NCBI GenBank assembly: GCA_029204225.1
Contig: CM055096.1
Coordinates: 43,757,967 to 43,821,966 of the forward strand
Length of the DNA stretch: 64,000 bases
Source of the DNA: Diphasiastrum complanatum
Taxonomy: Eukaryota; Streptophyta; Lycopodiopsida; Lycopodiales; Lycopodiaceae
Direction of reading: 5' to 3'
The translations under genes and the position numbers were made by a program. The notes under the pieces were generated by a model. It made no database searches, was not told the origin of the DNA, and saw nothing but the letters and a program-made list of their open reading frames with translations. Of the stretch, positions 1 to 10,047 are shown piece after piece; positions within the stretch are counted from its first letter, which is position 1; every line of letters starts with the position of its first letter.

Positions 1-1130
1 ACGGTAAGAGCGCCTGGCGGAGTGGAGGAGATGAGGATCGTGAGTGCGGGCATGGGTGACAAGCTGACGAAGAGAGCGACATTCAGCATCATACCACGGG
101 GGGTGTGGGGGTCGTATCGATGAGGAGCGGGTGCCTCTGCTTTTATGGGGTTTAGATGGAAAAGCAAGGGAAGCAGCGGTATGAAGAGAAGTGCTAAGAA
201 AGGCAGCTTGAGTCTCCACTGTACTATCGCGAGGGAAGGAATGGAGCAATGAGGTTAGGAACTCCTGGTAAACTGGTGTAAAGAGAGAACTGAATGTATA
301 TTTGGGTGCCCGTGTAAGCAGGGGGTGTGAGGATGGTTGGGGAGGTGGGAGGCGGCCGATAGCGAAGGAGAGAAAGGAATGATCAGAGAGTGATGGGAGA
401 TACATGAAAATCAGATATGAGAGGTATGGAAGATGGTGATCCCATGAGATAATCCACAACACCATGTCCAGCACTGTGAGGGTGACAAGTATAACTGCCA
501 GATTTTGGCCAACAAGTTAGGCCATTGTAAATGGCTAACTCATGGGCCTCTCCAAACTGCAATAAATGCTCACCGTAAGGGGTAGTAGGTCCCAAGCTGT
601 CCTCTGAAATCCTGGTAACTCCCATATCATCGCTGTCAAGGGCATGAACGCGGAGCTGGTCGGTGATGTCATAGAACTATGACTGTCATGAAGAGGTTCG
701 GGCATTAAAATCTCCAGTGAGGAGAATATGCCCCCGCTCTGCGAATCTGATAATATCAGGCGATAAATCAAGGTAGGGTGAACCTGTGCCCTCAGCAAAG
801 GACGAAGACTCTGGAGGAAAATAACAGGCCGCCACAAAGAGGTCCCTGTCCAACCCAATATCCTGCCCAGTAATATGAATCCATATATATCGTGCATGCT
901 CGTCGTGTCTAATGAACTCAATGCTCGGATGAAGAGACTCTCTGTATAAACATGCAACACCTCCGGATCCACGACCGCTAGCTGATCTAGCCTCAAGTCT
1001 GTACACGGAATCCCATCTGTATCCTGGAAAAATAGGTAATCCTCTCTCCTGACTCTCATGAGTCTCCATAAAGAGCAGCAAATCCCTGTCAGTGATGAAA
1101 TCGATCAAGTCGCCAGCAATGGAGGATGAG
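1..1130 (-). pseudogene. LINE1 ORF2, APE-type endonuclease domain, truncated by the window edge
   Basis: The minus strand encodes the N-terminal AP-endonuclease-like domain of a LINE ORF2. Visible motifs are METHES near 1,069 (catalytic Glu), GGVACLYRES, LTGDFNAR near 700, GHGVVDYLMGS near 450 and, after a frame break near 383, SDHSFLSF (catalytic SDH). The region after SDH, up to base 1, matches the linker before the reverse transcriptase in LINE14. In an active element this domain nicks target DNA for target-primed reverse transcription. Frames change near 660-690 and stops are present, so this is a dead copy. Confidence 0.8.
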
Positions 1131-1176
1131 TGTAAACCATCACAGTTCCATACTCCAATCCGGAGATGGTGTGGGT

Positions 1177-1210
1177 GGGGCCCCGGGGCACTCCCAAACC
1201 CGGGGACCCC
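1177..1210 (-). other. Inter-ORF GC-rich hairpin of LINE1
   Basis: A 12-bp stem (GGGGTCCCCGGG with CCCCGGGGCCCC; one C-C mismatch, one G-U) closes a 10-nt loop between the ORF1 stop and ORF2. The same element occurs at the same place at 9,191-9,224, 9,595-9,628, 13,668-13,701 and 51,116-51,149. Confidence 0.7.
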
Positions 1211-1216
1211 AAATCC

Positions 1217-2135
1217 CTAGCACTGGGAGCTGCTAGGTGCGCTGTCAAGAAAACGCACTCTTCCATCTCGGTAAATGACTCGTCTGCCAGACTCACGGGC
1301 TGCCTGAAAGGCCTTACGCCTCTCCTCTACCTGGATATATGTGAGGTCGTCGTCCATGTAGATAGTGGTACCACGTAGCTTAGCTCTGCACCGCAAAGCA
1401 TCTCGACGGCTCACGAGGGAGGTGAAACGAAGAATGAGTGTGGCTGCATCTCTAGTGGTCCTCCATGCGGTGTCTAACCCCTCTGTCCTGTGTCCGAGAG
1501 TGATGTCGAGAAAGCGTTTAGCTTCAGCCAATGCATCCTGTGTATCTAGAACTCCACGAACTCTAATATTGTGGGATTCTTGGTCTCGAGATTTCTCTTC
1601 CGAGATGGTGGCTGAGATAACCGAGGAGATGGGAGCGCTGGGTTTGGTGCCCTTTTTCAAAATTGATGCCTAGGAAAGGGCCTCTTCGTGTTGCTTCTCA
1701 ATCTTGGTTTCTAGCTCCCGTAGCATGTTGGTGGTGGATTCCGAGCTGCGGCCTGTTTGATTCCGATGGATTGTTCGAGCGAGGCAACCTTGGACTGCAG
1801 TAGCTTCTTCTCGTTAACCAAAGAAGTAACCGTTCCTTTCAGCTGTGAAATTTCATACCGCAAAAATTGGAAATCTGCCTTGAATTGATCAATCTGCCAA
1901 GATGAAAAAAGTTCAATTGATTTAAAAGGCGTATACGGAATATTGGCTGTAGACTGTGGTGCCGTGAAGGAGGAAGAGTGAGCAATGATAGGTGTGGGAA
2001 GAATAGGGTCAGAGGACAGAAGAGGAGCTGAATCACGGGAGCAGCCATCAGAGAGGGGGGTGAGAGTTGTAGTAGGAGAGGGAGATGGGTCATCAAGGGG
2101 GTGAGGTGAAGTGGCAACGAGGGGGAAAGCTTTAT
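1217..2135 (-). pseudogene. LINE1 ORF1, L1 ORF1p-like RNA-binding protein, frameshifted
   Basis: On the minus strand a Pro/Ser/Thr-rich leader is followed by a predicted coiled coil (around FSSWQIDQFKADF to KVASLEQSIG, about 1,770-1,920). The frame changes between about 1,711 and 1,660. The second half (1,660-1,217) begins KKGTKPSAP and contains NIRVRGV, an RRM-like stretch (LILRFTS, then RRDALRCRAKLRGT) and a basic C-terminal part (DLTYIQVEERRKAF, then ESGRRVIYRDGRVRF), ending SSSQC-stop. This order matches the L1 ORF1p layout known from vertebrates: trimerising coiled coil, RRM, C-terminal domain. It does not resemble the RRM plus CCHC gag common in flowering-plant L1s. In an active element it would coat LINE RNA. 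I infer the family from motif order; no structure search was possible. Confidence 0.75.
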
Positions 2136-2638
2136 TAACGTCAAGCGAGAAAGCTTTATTAACGTCTTTTCCATGCCAAAAGGCATATAAGACAAATAAG
2201 TACATATCAAGTATGTGGACCACATGGGAGTAAGTGGTGGGGGAGATGTGAAAATCAGAGATGAGAGGTATGGAGGATGGTGATCCCATGAGATAGTCCA
2301 CAACACTATGTCCGCCACTATGAGGATGACAAGTATAACCGCCGGAATCTGGCCAGCAAGTTAGACCATTGTAAATGGCTAACTCATGTGCCTCTCCAAA
2401 CTGCAACAAATGCTCACCATAGGGGGTAATAGGTCCCAAGCTGTCCTCTGAAACCCTGGTAACTCCCACCTCGTCGCTGTCAAGAGCATGAATGCGGAGC
2501 TGGTCGGTGATGTCATAAAACTCGGACTGTCGTGAGGAGATTCGAGCATTAAAATCCCCAGTGAGGAAAATATGCCCTCGCTTTGCAAATATGATAATAT
2601 CAGGTGACAAATCGAGCTATGGTGAACCTGTGCCCTCC
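2136..2638 (-). mobile_element. LINE2, 3' half: endonuclease fragment joined to the 3' end
   Basis: The minus strand reads from the APE region (SPDIIIFAKRGHIFLTGDFNAR, GGHSVVDYLMGS, ISPTT) straight into the element's 3' UTR (HVVHILDMYLFVLYAFWHGKD in translation). The whole reverse transcriptase and C-terminal region is missing, an internal deletion of roughly 3 kb relative to LINE14. It ends with the terminal hairpin (2,164-2,193) and a doubled GTTAATAAAGCTTTC tail. The upstream half of the same copy lies beyond Ty3-A at 9,177-9,833. The boundary with the Ty3-A LTR sits at a shared TTTGCAG. Confidence 0.75.
2164..2193 (-). other. LINE 3'-terminal hairpin, subfamily A (LINE2)
   Basis: GTCTT...AAGAC outer arms and ATGCC-TTTT-GGCAT inner stem, followed by GTTAATAAAGCTTTC. 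It is the RNA 3'-end structure shared by the LINE copies. Confidence 0.8.
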
Positions 2639-3194
2639 TGCAAACCTCCAGGTGCCGGTTAACCACAAGAGACCGAACGAGTCACGTTCCACCCCGTCAT
2701 AGGACCTAATCCGGGTCCACCCACCGTGCCCTGGCCTGTGGCCATATGTTATAATCTTACTTACTGCAAACCTCCAGGTGCCGGTTAACCACAAGAGACC
2801 GAACGATTCACGTTCCACCCCGCCATAGGACCTAATCCGGGTCCACCCACCGTGCCCTGGCCTGTGACCGTTTCAAGCTCGATCCGACCTCCATGCCAGA
2901 CGGCGTCCCATACCACCGCCTAGGCTCTCAGCCATCTCCTGCCTCACGCTAGCAGTACATCCTGGCCGTGCACACGCTCTCCATCCATCTCCTCCTAGGT
3001 AGACAGAATGGATGGCAAATGAGTCCTCCTCCCCTTGTATACCTCCAAGGAGAGAGACTCCAAGCCATGTGCACTCCTGGATCATGACACGTGGCAACCA
3101 TGCAGGTTCATGAGTCACCGGTCAAGTCTACAGGCCCAATCATCGTCTGGTCTCAAGTCTGGGTTTGGGACCCAAGGGAGTTGGGTCCCTAACA
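2639..3194 (-). repeat. 3' LTR of Ty3-A, last 17 bp deleted
   Basis: It starts TGTTAGGGACCC on the minus strand and carries the internal 126-bp tandem duplication seen in the 5' LTR. It stops at TTTGCAG instead of running on to GTAACA. Confidence 0.9.
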
Positions 3195-3214
3195 TTCCCT
3201 CTTCCGCAAAAAAA

Positions 3215-3663
3215 TTCCTTATCTAAGGAAGGAATCCAGGGAATCTCAGTTTAAGGTCATGTTCCTTCTCCCAAGTATCATCGTCCTCGGAACTTCCTTT
3301 CCAATGAACCAGGTACTCAGTTACCTGCCGGTTTCTAAGCCCACGTTGACGTACATCAACAATGGCCTATGGTTCAGTAGGTACAAAGGATGATAGGTCC
3401 TCCAGCTGAACTAAATCCTCCTGAGGCATTAAGTCATCCTTTCCACCAAGTCGTTCCTTTGAACGACTAATGTGAAAAACTGGATGTACCTTAACCCCTT
3501 GAGGAAGTTCTAGATGGTACGCATTCCGGTGGAGTTTCTTTACTATACGGAATGGCCCTGCGTAACGAGGTGATAACTTAGCACATTTCCTAGTCCTTAG
3601 TACCTTACAATCTTTTGGAATTCTAAGATATACCCAAGCCCCCTCCTAATAGACCCTAGGTTG
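3215..3663 (-). pseudogene. Ty3-A integrase tail (GPY/F region) and chromodomain
   Basis: On the minus strand the translation shows KLSPRYAGPFRIVKK (GPY/F-like), HPVFHISRSKE and, after a stop, a chromodomain with EYLVHWKGSSEDDDTWEKE. Chromodomains of chromoviruses direct integration to marked chromatin. A stop ahead of the chromodomain and one near 3,663 separate it from the integrase core, so this is a remnant. Confidence 0.8.
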
Positions 3664-5178
3664 TCACTTTTGATTAGCGTAAAACTGGGCTCTTTCCTGA
3701 GCCGTTTTTACGTTTTCGCGAGCAACAAGCAACATTTCTTGCATATCATGCAGGAAATCTACTGCTGCTTTAACCTTGACGCCTTTGAGGCCCACTGAAA
3801 TGGGAGCCCTAGGCTGGAAAGCATACATTAGAGAAAATGGACTAAAACCCGTCGCTGAGTGCTTTGCGCTATTATACGCAAACTCAATCATTGGAAGGTA
3901 CCTTTCCCAATCTGACTGTCTTCTGGAAACATATGCCCGAAGCATATCTTCCATAGACTAGTTTGTCCTCTCTATCTGACCATCCGATTCAGGATGATCT
4001 AATGACCCCAAACTTAGAGTGGTCTCTAATTTCTCAAAGACCGCTTGCCAGAATTTGCCAGTGAACTTTGGATCTCGATCACTAACAATGTCATTCGACA
4101 AACCAAACAACTTGAACAACTTTTCCACGAAAAGTTGTGCAAGTTCAGAAGCTTTGGCAGTCTGCTTGGTTGGTATGAACTGCGCCATTTTAGTTAACCT
4201 GTCAACTATTACCCAAATGGCATCATTTTGCTTCCCCGTCCGAGGTAGCCCAACCACAAAGTCCATGGAAATGCTTTCCCACTTTCTTTCGGGAATTTCC
4301 AAGGGTATTAACAAACCAGCTGCCTTAAGTCTTTCAGCTTTGTTAACTTGGCATTGCGCACACGTGCGAACATATGCCTCCACCTGACTTTTTATATTTG
4401 GCCAATAAAAGTTTCTTTTTAGTAAGTCAAACGTCCTTTGAGCGCCAGGGTGCCCTGCACACAGGCCGTCATGACATTCATGCAGGATTTGGGCCCTTAT
4501 ATCATCATTTTCTGGCACACAAACCTTTCCATTCCGGAAAAGCAACCCATTCCTAATGGAATAGTCTCTTTGTATCTTGTCCTGAGGAGAAATCTTGGAA
4601 TCCTGCATTCCAAGCTCATCACTAGATCTAGTAGAACCTGCCAGGACGTCTAGCCAAATACGACCGAAGTACCTATCGGTCTTACACAAATCTCTCAAGG
4701 ACAGATACAACTCAGATTGGATCTCAAAAAAGCTTAACTGATTAACCTCTCCAATCCGGCTTAAGGCATCCGCGACACTATTAGAAGTACCCTTCCGGTA
4801 CTCAATGTCATAATGAAATTCTTGGAGCATCTCTGACCATCTGGCTTTACAACCCCTAAAGTCGACCGCATCGTTAATATACTTTAACGCTTGATGGTCA
4901 GCAACTATAGTAAACAGGGAGCCATACAAATAATGTCTCCAAACTTTCAGGGCATTAATGACAGCAAAAAGTTCCTTGTCATAGGTGGAATACCGTCTTT
5001 GAGCAGGGTCCAACTTCTTGCTTTCAAAAGCCACCGGCCTACCATCCTGATATAGGACTACGCCTATAGCATAGTCACTGGCATCCGTTTCAAGTACATA
5101 CGGCTTGTTAGGATCCACTATGTGTAAAATAGGCGCAGTAGTTACACAATATTTGAGGTTCTCAAAACTCTGATTCAA
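3664..5178 (-). pseudogene. Ty3-A RNase H and integrase, one in-frame stop
   Basis: RNase H motifs VLETDASDYAIG, STYDKELFAV and IVADHQALKYI come first, followed by the integrase zinc region (HECHDGLCAGHPG with CAQC) and the D,D,E core: SMDFVVGLP, SDRDPKF and GQIERTN. The reading frame is broken only by a TAG at 3,958-3,960 just after ERTN, where related elements have Gln; it then resumes with SMEDMLRAYV and ends at a stop near 3,664. The frame differs from the upstream RT, so a frameshift lies near 5,175-5,250. Without those lesions this would catalyse RNA removal and cDNA integration. Confidence 0.88.
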
Positions 5179-6060
5179 CTCTTCAGTCCAAGTAATTGGA
5201 GGACTGAACTTACTGTGGCGGCTAACTCTTTTCGCGTCAAGGCCAATGCAATTAATGCATAGTTCAAGATGAATCTATGAAAAAACCCCGTAAATCCCAA
5301 AAAGGACTTAACCTCCCGGATGGTTTTAGGGATAGGCCATTCACGTACTTGTCGGACTTTATTTGGGTCAATTTCCAACCCATGGTCCGAAATAATGTGA
5401 CCAAGGTATAACAACCTTTTCTGGAAGAACACACATTTGGATTCCTTGGCAAAAAGCTTCTCCTGTCTAAGTAACTTTAAGACAGTCCTGAGATGCTCCT
5501 TATGCTCCTCCAAGGTCTTACTATAGATGAGAAAATCATCTAAGTAAACTATTACGAACTTTCCCAGATATGGACGAAGAAGATCGTTCATCATCTGCTG
5601 GAAAGTCGCTGGAGCATTTGTCAAGCCAAATGGTAAAACCAGAAACTCATAATGGTCGTACCTAGTTCTGAACCCGGTTTTTTCAATATCCTCAGTCTTT
5701 ATGCGAATCTGATGATACCCTGATTTCAAATCGATTTTGGTGAAGTACTTTGCACCATGCAATCGATCAACCAGTTCATTCATTCGCGGCAAAGGATAAC
5801 GGTTTTTAATCGTTAATTTATTCAACTTTTTAAAGTCCACACAGACGAGTACCTCCGTCGTTTTTATCAACAAGGAGCAGAGGTGCCCCTCAGGGAGATT
5901 TACTAGGCCTAACATGGCCCATCTTAAGGTAATTTTGTAGTTGCCTATAAACCTCATCCTCTTCAGTAGTACTCATCCTATATGGATACAATGATATAGG
6001 AGAACTACCAGGAATCAATTTAATACCATGGTCAACACCCCTAGAGGGGGGAAGACCCTC
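5175..6060 (-). pseudogene. Ty3-A reverse transcriptase, frameshifted at both ends
   Basis: The minus strand encodes [56 protein letters not shown] and the active site VYLDDFLIYS near 5,535, which keeps both Asp residues. The N-terminal part (SPWASPLLLVKKKDG) lies in another frame between 5,957 and 6,060. The C-terminal end shifts frame again near 5,250. The catalytic motif is therefore intact but the protein could not be made in one piece. Confidence 0.88.
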
Positions 6061-6066
6061 AGGAAG

Positions 6067-6945
6067 CTATTCAGAAAATACATCGTTAAATTCTTGTCTA
6101 AGTTTCCTAAAAATTTCACCTTCCGGCGAGTTTTCTTGTTTTAGGTTATTAGACATTAATTCCATTTGGAGATTGTAGAATTGCAAACTACGTTCTTCAT
6201 GGTAAGTAAAATCCTTTAACCAACATAAATAAGAACTGCAATCCGCAATATCCATACATTTAACAGTTTCCAAAGCAGAAAGCATATACGGAGTAGAAAT
6301 ATCAACATTTCCATTCAATTCTATGAGTGAGCCGTTATGTAAGAAAGACAAACTGTGTGTTACATAGTTTTTCTTCATAGACTCGTTCCTCTCATAGAAC
6401 CACTCTTTACCAAGTATAACATCTACCCTATCTAGATTCATAAAATGAAAGTCTAATTTATCCTTATAGGCTTGAATCTCTATTGGTAGACGTGAGACTA
6501 TCCAGTCCCAAACTTGGCTTTCTGCTCCAGTTGCCAGCTTCACTGTGTATCGGTGGTCACTTTGCCTTGTTTCCACCTTTAGCTTCTGCAACAAATTAGC
6601 ATTAATAAAATTATGTGTGGAACCATCGTCAAAGAAAACAGTTACGGCTTGACCACCCACAACCCCCTTCACCTGAATGAGGTCATGAGGGCCAAAAACA
6701 GCCGTATTAAAACAACAATGCTCACACACAGAATTACTAGCAAAGGAAAGATCTACACTAGATATGCTAGAGTTACCTAGCGTCTTACAAGATGCCCCTT
6801 TAGCTTTCCGTTTCTTTGGACATTCCTTCGCGACATGACCTGGTTCCATGCAATTGAAGCACAGATTGTCGCTTTTGGCTTTCATGAAGGTTTCCTGGTC
6901 CAAGGTAGATCTTTTCTTCGATTTCCCTGAACTTGAAGCCCCTTC
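6067..6945 (-). pseudogene. Ty3-A nucleocapsid zinc knuckle and aspartic protease
   Basis: Minus-strand ORF with a CCHC knuckle (CFNCMEPGHVAKEC, near 6,850) followed by basic residues, then a retroviral-type protease domain starting FGPHDLIQVKG. The active-site loop reads FFDDGSTHNF near 6,630, DDG rather than the usual DTG/DSG, followed by VDVILGKEWF. The same DDG is found in Ty3-C. The N-terminal junction with gag (about 6,945) is frameshifted. The ORF ends before the RT, in a different frame. Confidence 0.8.
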
Positions 6946-7080
6946 CTTTTATCTTTCGATTTCTTTGGAAAGAAAGGCCTCTTACAATTTACGTCGGGCA
7001 AGACACCAGTCTCAGGCTTAGCCATCGTACGAGTATCATCGTAGATTCTGGCGAAGCGAACAGCATCCTCGCGGGTAAGA

Positions 7081-7720
7081 GGCTAGTTCCTCCTGACCTC
7101 TAGCTGGTAGTCTCTTGGCAACCCCAATACAAAATGCAACTTTACTAGCAAGGGATCTATTCTAGTTGCAAAACGAGAATAGACCTCTTGAAATTCCTGT
7201 AAATACTGATCCAAGGGCCGGTTCCCCATATGGATCGTTGCATACTGACGGTAAAATTCAAAATCATCAAGAATAGGAAGGAAGGCCGCCTTAAAGGCCT
7301 TACAAAATTCCTCCCAATTCCTTGGAACTTCAGGCTTACCCCTTATATCTTGCCACCAGGTAAATGCTTTACCTTGCAGGTACATGACATCGAGATTGAT
7401 CTTGTTGTCCTCGGATGAATCGTGCATGGAAAAGTGCGAATTCCATCGATCCAGCCATTGCAAGACCGCCTCCGGGGTTCTATCCCCTTCTTTTCCCCAG
7501 CAAAAACTTCAGGAGTGAACAAGGGTTGATGCACCAATTGTCTTAGCCGCATCAATTCCTTGAGATCCTGCTGATCCCGACTATGCTTTGCTTGCATATC
7601 CACAATCTGTTGCTGTAGACTGTTAATGGCCAGCATCAAAACATCAGGGTCTAAGACAGAGGCAGATACTGTAGCCTCATGAACAGGGGACATAGGCTGT
7701 GTAGTGGGAGTAGGCTCCAA
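7081..7720 (-). pseudogene. Ty3-A gag capsid region, frameshifted
   Basis: Start Met at 7,720 (MEPTPTTQPM) leads a short coiled-coil-like stretch (MLAINSLQQQIVDMQAKH), then LFTPEVFAGEK. A frameshift near 7,470 leads to the capsid motif MQWLDRWNSHFSMH, GKAFTWWQDIRG, FCKAFKAAF and LDQYLQEFQEVYSRF, typical of the retrotransposon gag capsid. A TAG at 7,081-7,083 (context RRN-stop-PLTRED) ends it. Similar gag sequence occurs in the fragment at 32,800-33,660. Confidence 0.8.
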
Positions 7721-8602
7721 TTTTACATAGAGAAGAGAGGTGAATTAAGAAGAGATAATAGAAGAGAATCAAAAGCTACTCAAGGAAAGTAGATGCAAGG
7801 CTACTCTTGCTGTCTCTTCACAACCAAATGGTATTGTCCATAGCTGCCAAGAGGAATAAGAGAAAGCAAAGAGAAAGATGCACCACCACCTCCACCTCTT
7901 TTCACATAAAACAGAGGCATAGAAGAGGCATACCTCCCTCTTCATGCCATCCTACCAACTGCCAAGTGGCTTTGCTTTGCCAACTAGCTTCCACCTCAGC
8001 CTTCTGGCCTTCTCCTAGCAATCTGCCAGGTGGCCTACAGCCCCCCCCCTTCACTTTTTCTTGCTTTCCTTCAAATGGTCCTTCGCTGATATACAGGGAC
8101 AGGTCTGGAGAAAACGCTTCATGTGAGCAGGGAGGGCCCCGATTTCCCTGGTCAAGGAAAAGAAAGAGAGCAGAATAGAAAAACGCTGCTTGTAGACACC
8201 CGTCTGGGACCAAACAGTGCCACGTGGCAGTTTTCTACTCGTTTTCTTGAGAAGCATCGCGGGTCAGGCAGCGATCAAGACTTCCAAGTTTTATCACGCT
8301 GAGGAGGGCCCATCGCAACAGATGTATACCTGAATCTGAGCAGAACGAGGGTAGGAAGGACCGCCACCTGTCCTTTCCTGGATAGTGCCACGTGGCAGGA
8401 CTTCTATGGGCCCCCACAACTATTTTCCCTAAACTTTTTTGCTTCAAATTTTTGAAAAAACAGCGGGAAGAAGAACCTTAGAAGATGCATAAAAAATGCA
8501 TTTTAAATCCGTTTTGAAATCCGTCAAAAGCATCGTAAATTACAAGACATCTACCACGGATCAACGCACCTGCTTTCAGCATGCAGTGGCTCTGATACCA
8601 TA
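7721..8602 (-). other. Ty3-A 5' leader with primer-binding site
   Basis: Untranslated leader between the 5' LTR and gag. The primer-binding site TGGTATCAGAGCC (8,588-8,600) is separated from the LTR end by two bases and matches the 3' end of initiator Met-tRNA. I see no convincing gene here; ORFs on the plus strand are shadows. Confidence 0.75.
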
Positions 8603-9176
8603 TGTTACAATCTTACTTACTGCAAACCTCCAGGTGCCGGTTAACCACAAGAGACCGAACGATTCACGTTCCACCCCGCCATAGGACCTAATCCGGGTCC
8701 ACCCACCGTGCCCTGGCCTGTGGCCATATGTTATAATCTTACTTACTGCAAACCTCCAGGTGCCGGTTAACCACAAGAGACCGAACGATTCACGTTCCAC
8801 CCTGCCATAGGACCTAATCCGGGTCCACCCACCGTGCCTTGGCCTGTGACCGTTTCAAGCTCGATCCGACCTCCATCCCAGACGGCGTCCCATACCACCG
8901 CCTAGGCTCTCAGCCATCTCCTGCCTCACGCTAGCAATACAGCCTGGCCGTGCACACGCTCTCCATCCACCTCCTCCTAGGTAGACAGAATGGATGGCAA
9001 ATGAGTCCTCCTCCCCTTGTATACCTCCAAGGAGAGAGACTCCAAGCCATGTGCACTCCTGGATCATGACACGTGGCAACCATGCAGGTTCACGAGTCAC
9101 CGGTCAAGTCTACAGGCCCAATCATCGTCTGGTCTCAAGTCTGGGTTTGGGACCCAAGGGAGTTGGGTCCCTAACA
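8603..9176 (-). repeat. 5' LTR of Ty3-A, 574 bp, with internal 126-bp tandem duplication
   Basis: It runs from TGTTAGGGACCC to GATTGTAACA on the minus strand (TG...CA ends). The unit containing TGCAAACCTCCAGGTGCCGG appears twice, 126 bp apart (8,621 and 8,747). The junction between units contains AACATATGG, that is the LTR end plus the first bases of the primer-binding site. The solo LTR at 24,000 has one unit. Confidence 0.92.
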
Positions 9177-9760
9177 GAGATGGTGTGGATGGGACCCCGG
9201 GGCACTCCCGAACCCGGGGACCCCAAATACCTAACACTGGGAGCTGCTAGGAGCGCTATCAAATAAGCGCACTCGTCCATCGTGGTAAATGACTCGTCTG
9301 CCAGACTCACGGGCTACCTGAAAGGCCTTATGCCTCTCCTCCACTTGGATATATGGCTTGGAGTCTCCATCCACCTCCTCCTAGGTAGACAGAATGGATG
9401 GCAAATGAGTCCTCCTCCCCTTGTATACCTCCAAGGAGAGAGACTCCAAGCCATGTGCACTCCTGGATCATGACACGTGGCAACCATGCAGGTTCACGAG
9501 TCACCGGTCAAGTCTACAGGCCCAATCATCGTCTGGTCTCAAGTCTGGGTTTGGGACCCAAGGGAGTTGGGTCCCTAACAGAGATGGTGTGGATGGGACC
9601 CCGGGGCACTCCCGAACCCGGGGACCCCAAATACCTAACACTGGGAGCTGCTAGGAGCGCTATCAAATAAGCGCACTCGTCCATCGTGGTAAATGACTCG
9701 TCTGCCAGACTCACGGGCTACCTGAAAGGCCTTATGCCTCTCCTCCACTTGGATATATGT
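8959..9760. repeat. Perfect-looking 404-bp tandem duplication spanning the LTR/LINE2 junction
   Basis: The segment 8,959-9,356 (5' half of the Ty3-A LTR plus the LINE2 ORF1 end) recurs at 9,363-9,760, offset 404 bp, with no difference that I see. A short filler joins the units: the 15 bases ATGGCTTGGAGTCTC around 9,358 match the opposite strand of the LTR. Confidence 0.85.
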
Positions 9761-9832
9761 AAGGTCATCGTCCATATAGATAGTGGTACCACGTAACTTA
9801 GCTCTGCATCGCAAAGCATCTCGACGACCCTC

Positions 9833-9833
<1 letters not shown>
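9177..9833 (-). mobile_element. LINE2, 5' half: ORF1 C-terminus and inter-ORF region, with an inserted LTR duplicate
   Basis: On the minus strand, 9,833-9,581 encodes the ORF1 C-terminal domain (LEGRRDALRCRAKLRGT to SSSQC-stop) and the inter-ORF hairpin, up to CACACCATCTC, where Ty3-A inserted. 9,357-9,177 repeats part of it as the tandem duplicate; 9,358-9,580 is duplicated LTR. The copy begins at CTCTAGAGGG right against the (TC)n tail of LINE3, so its 5' truncation point coincides with a native CTCTCT in ORF1. Confidence 0.78.

Positions 9834-9901
<68 letters not shown>
9834..9901 (-). repeat. (TC)34 tract between LINE3 and LINE2
   Basis: Uninterrupted dinucleotide tract: 3' tail of LINE3 and 5' flank of LINE2. 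Confidence 0.97.
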
Positions 9902-9904
<3 letters not shown>

Positions 9905-9934
9905 CAGAGAAGAAAGAAAGAAAGCTTTATTAAT

Positions 9935-9964
9935 GTCTTTTCCATGCCAAAAGGCATATAAGAC
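9935..9964 (-). other. LINE 3'-terminal hairpin, subfamily A (LINE3)
   Basis: Inner stem ATGCC/GGCAT with TTTT loop and outer GTCTT/AAGAC arms; the stem is intact. Confidence 0.85.
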
Positions 9965-10047
9965 TAATGAGGTATATGTCAAGTGTGTAGTAACCATGGG
10001 AGCGCATAGAACGTCTCCAAAACTGAAATAAAAAAAACTAGTATCAA

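Larger units (their letters stand above)
1..2135 (-). mobile_element. LINE1: L1-type LINE, 5' portion, continues off the left edge
   Basis: Read on the minus strand this copy starts next to the 3' tail of LINE2 (about 2,136) and runs through ORF1, an inter-ORF GC-rich hairpin (1,177-1,210) and the endonuclease part of ORF2 to the window edge. Its first bases (CCCCCT followed by TTGCCAC) resemble the start of LINE14 at 50,132-50,145, so this is probably close to the natural 5' end. No TC tract separates it from LINE2; only a doubled GTTAATAAAGCTTTC tail does. Frameshifts and stops show it is inactive. Confidence 0.85.
2639..9176 (-). mobile_element. Ty3-A: Ty3/gypsy chromovirus, nearly complete, inactive
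   Basis: This minus-strand element has a 5' LTR (8,603-9,176), a Met-tRNA primer-binding site TGGTATCAGAGCC (8,588-8,600), a leader of about 870 bp, gag, protease, reverse transcriptase, RNase H, integrase, a chromodomain, a purine-rich GCGGAAGAGGGAA before the 3' LTR, and a 3' LTR (2,639-3,194) missing its last 17 bp. The order PR-RT-RH-INT-chromodomain defines a chromovirus. It sits inside LINE2. No target duplication survives, because a deletion removed the LTR end plus about 365 bp of LINE. Several frameshifts and TAG stops make it non-coding. Confidence 0.92.

Noticed and set aside
7807-8257. Plus- and minus-strand ORFs of about 70-120 codons in the Ty3-A leader
   Set aside because: No domain, overlapping in several frames, located in untranslated leader sequence.
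9783-10031. ORF rich in Arg-Glu repeats
   Set aside because: It is only translation of the GA dinucleotide tract; similar RERE or SLSL ORFs occur at every (TC)n tract.
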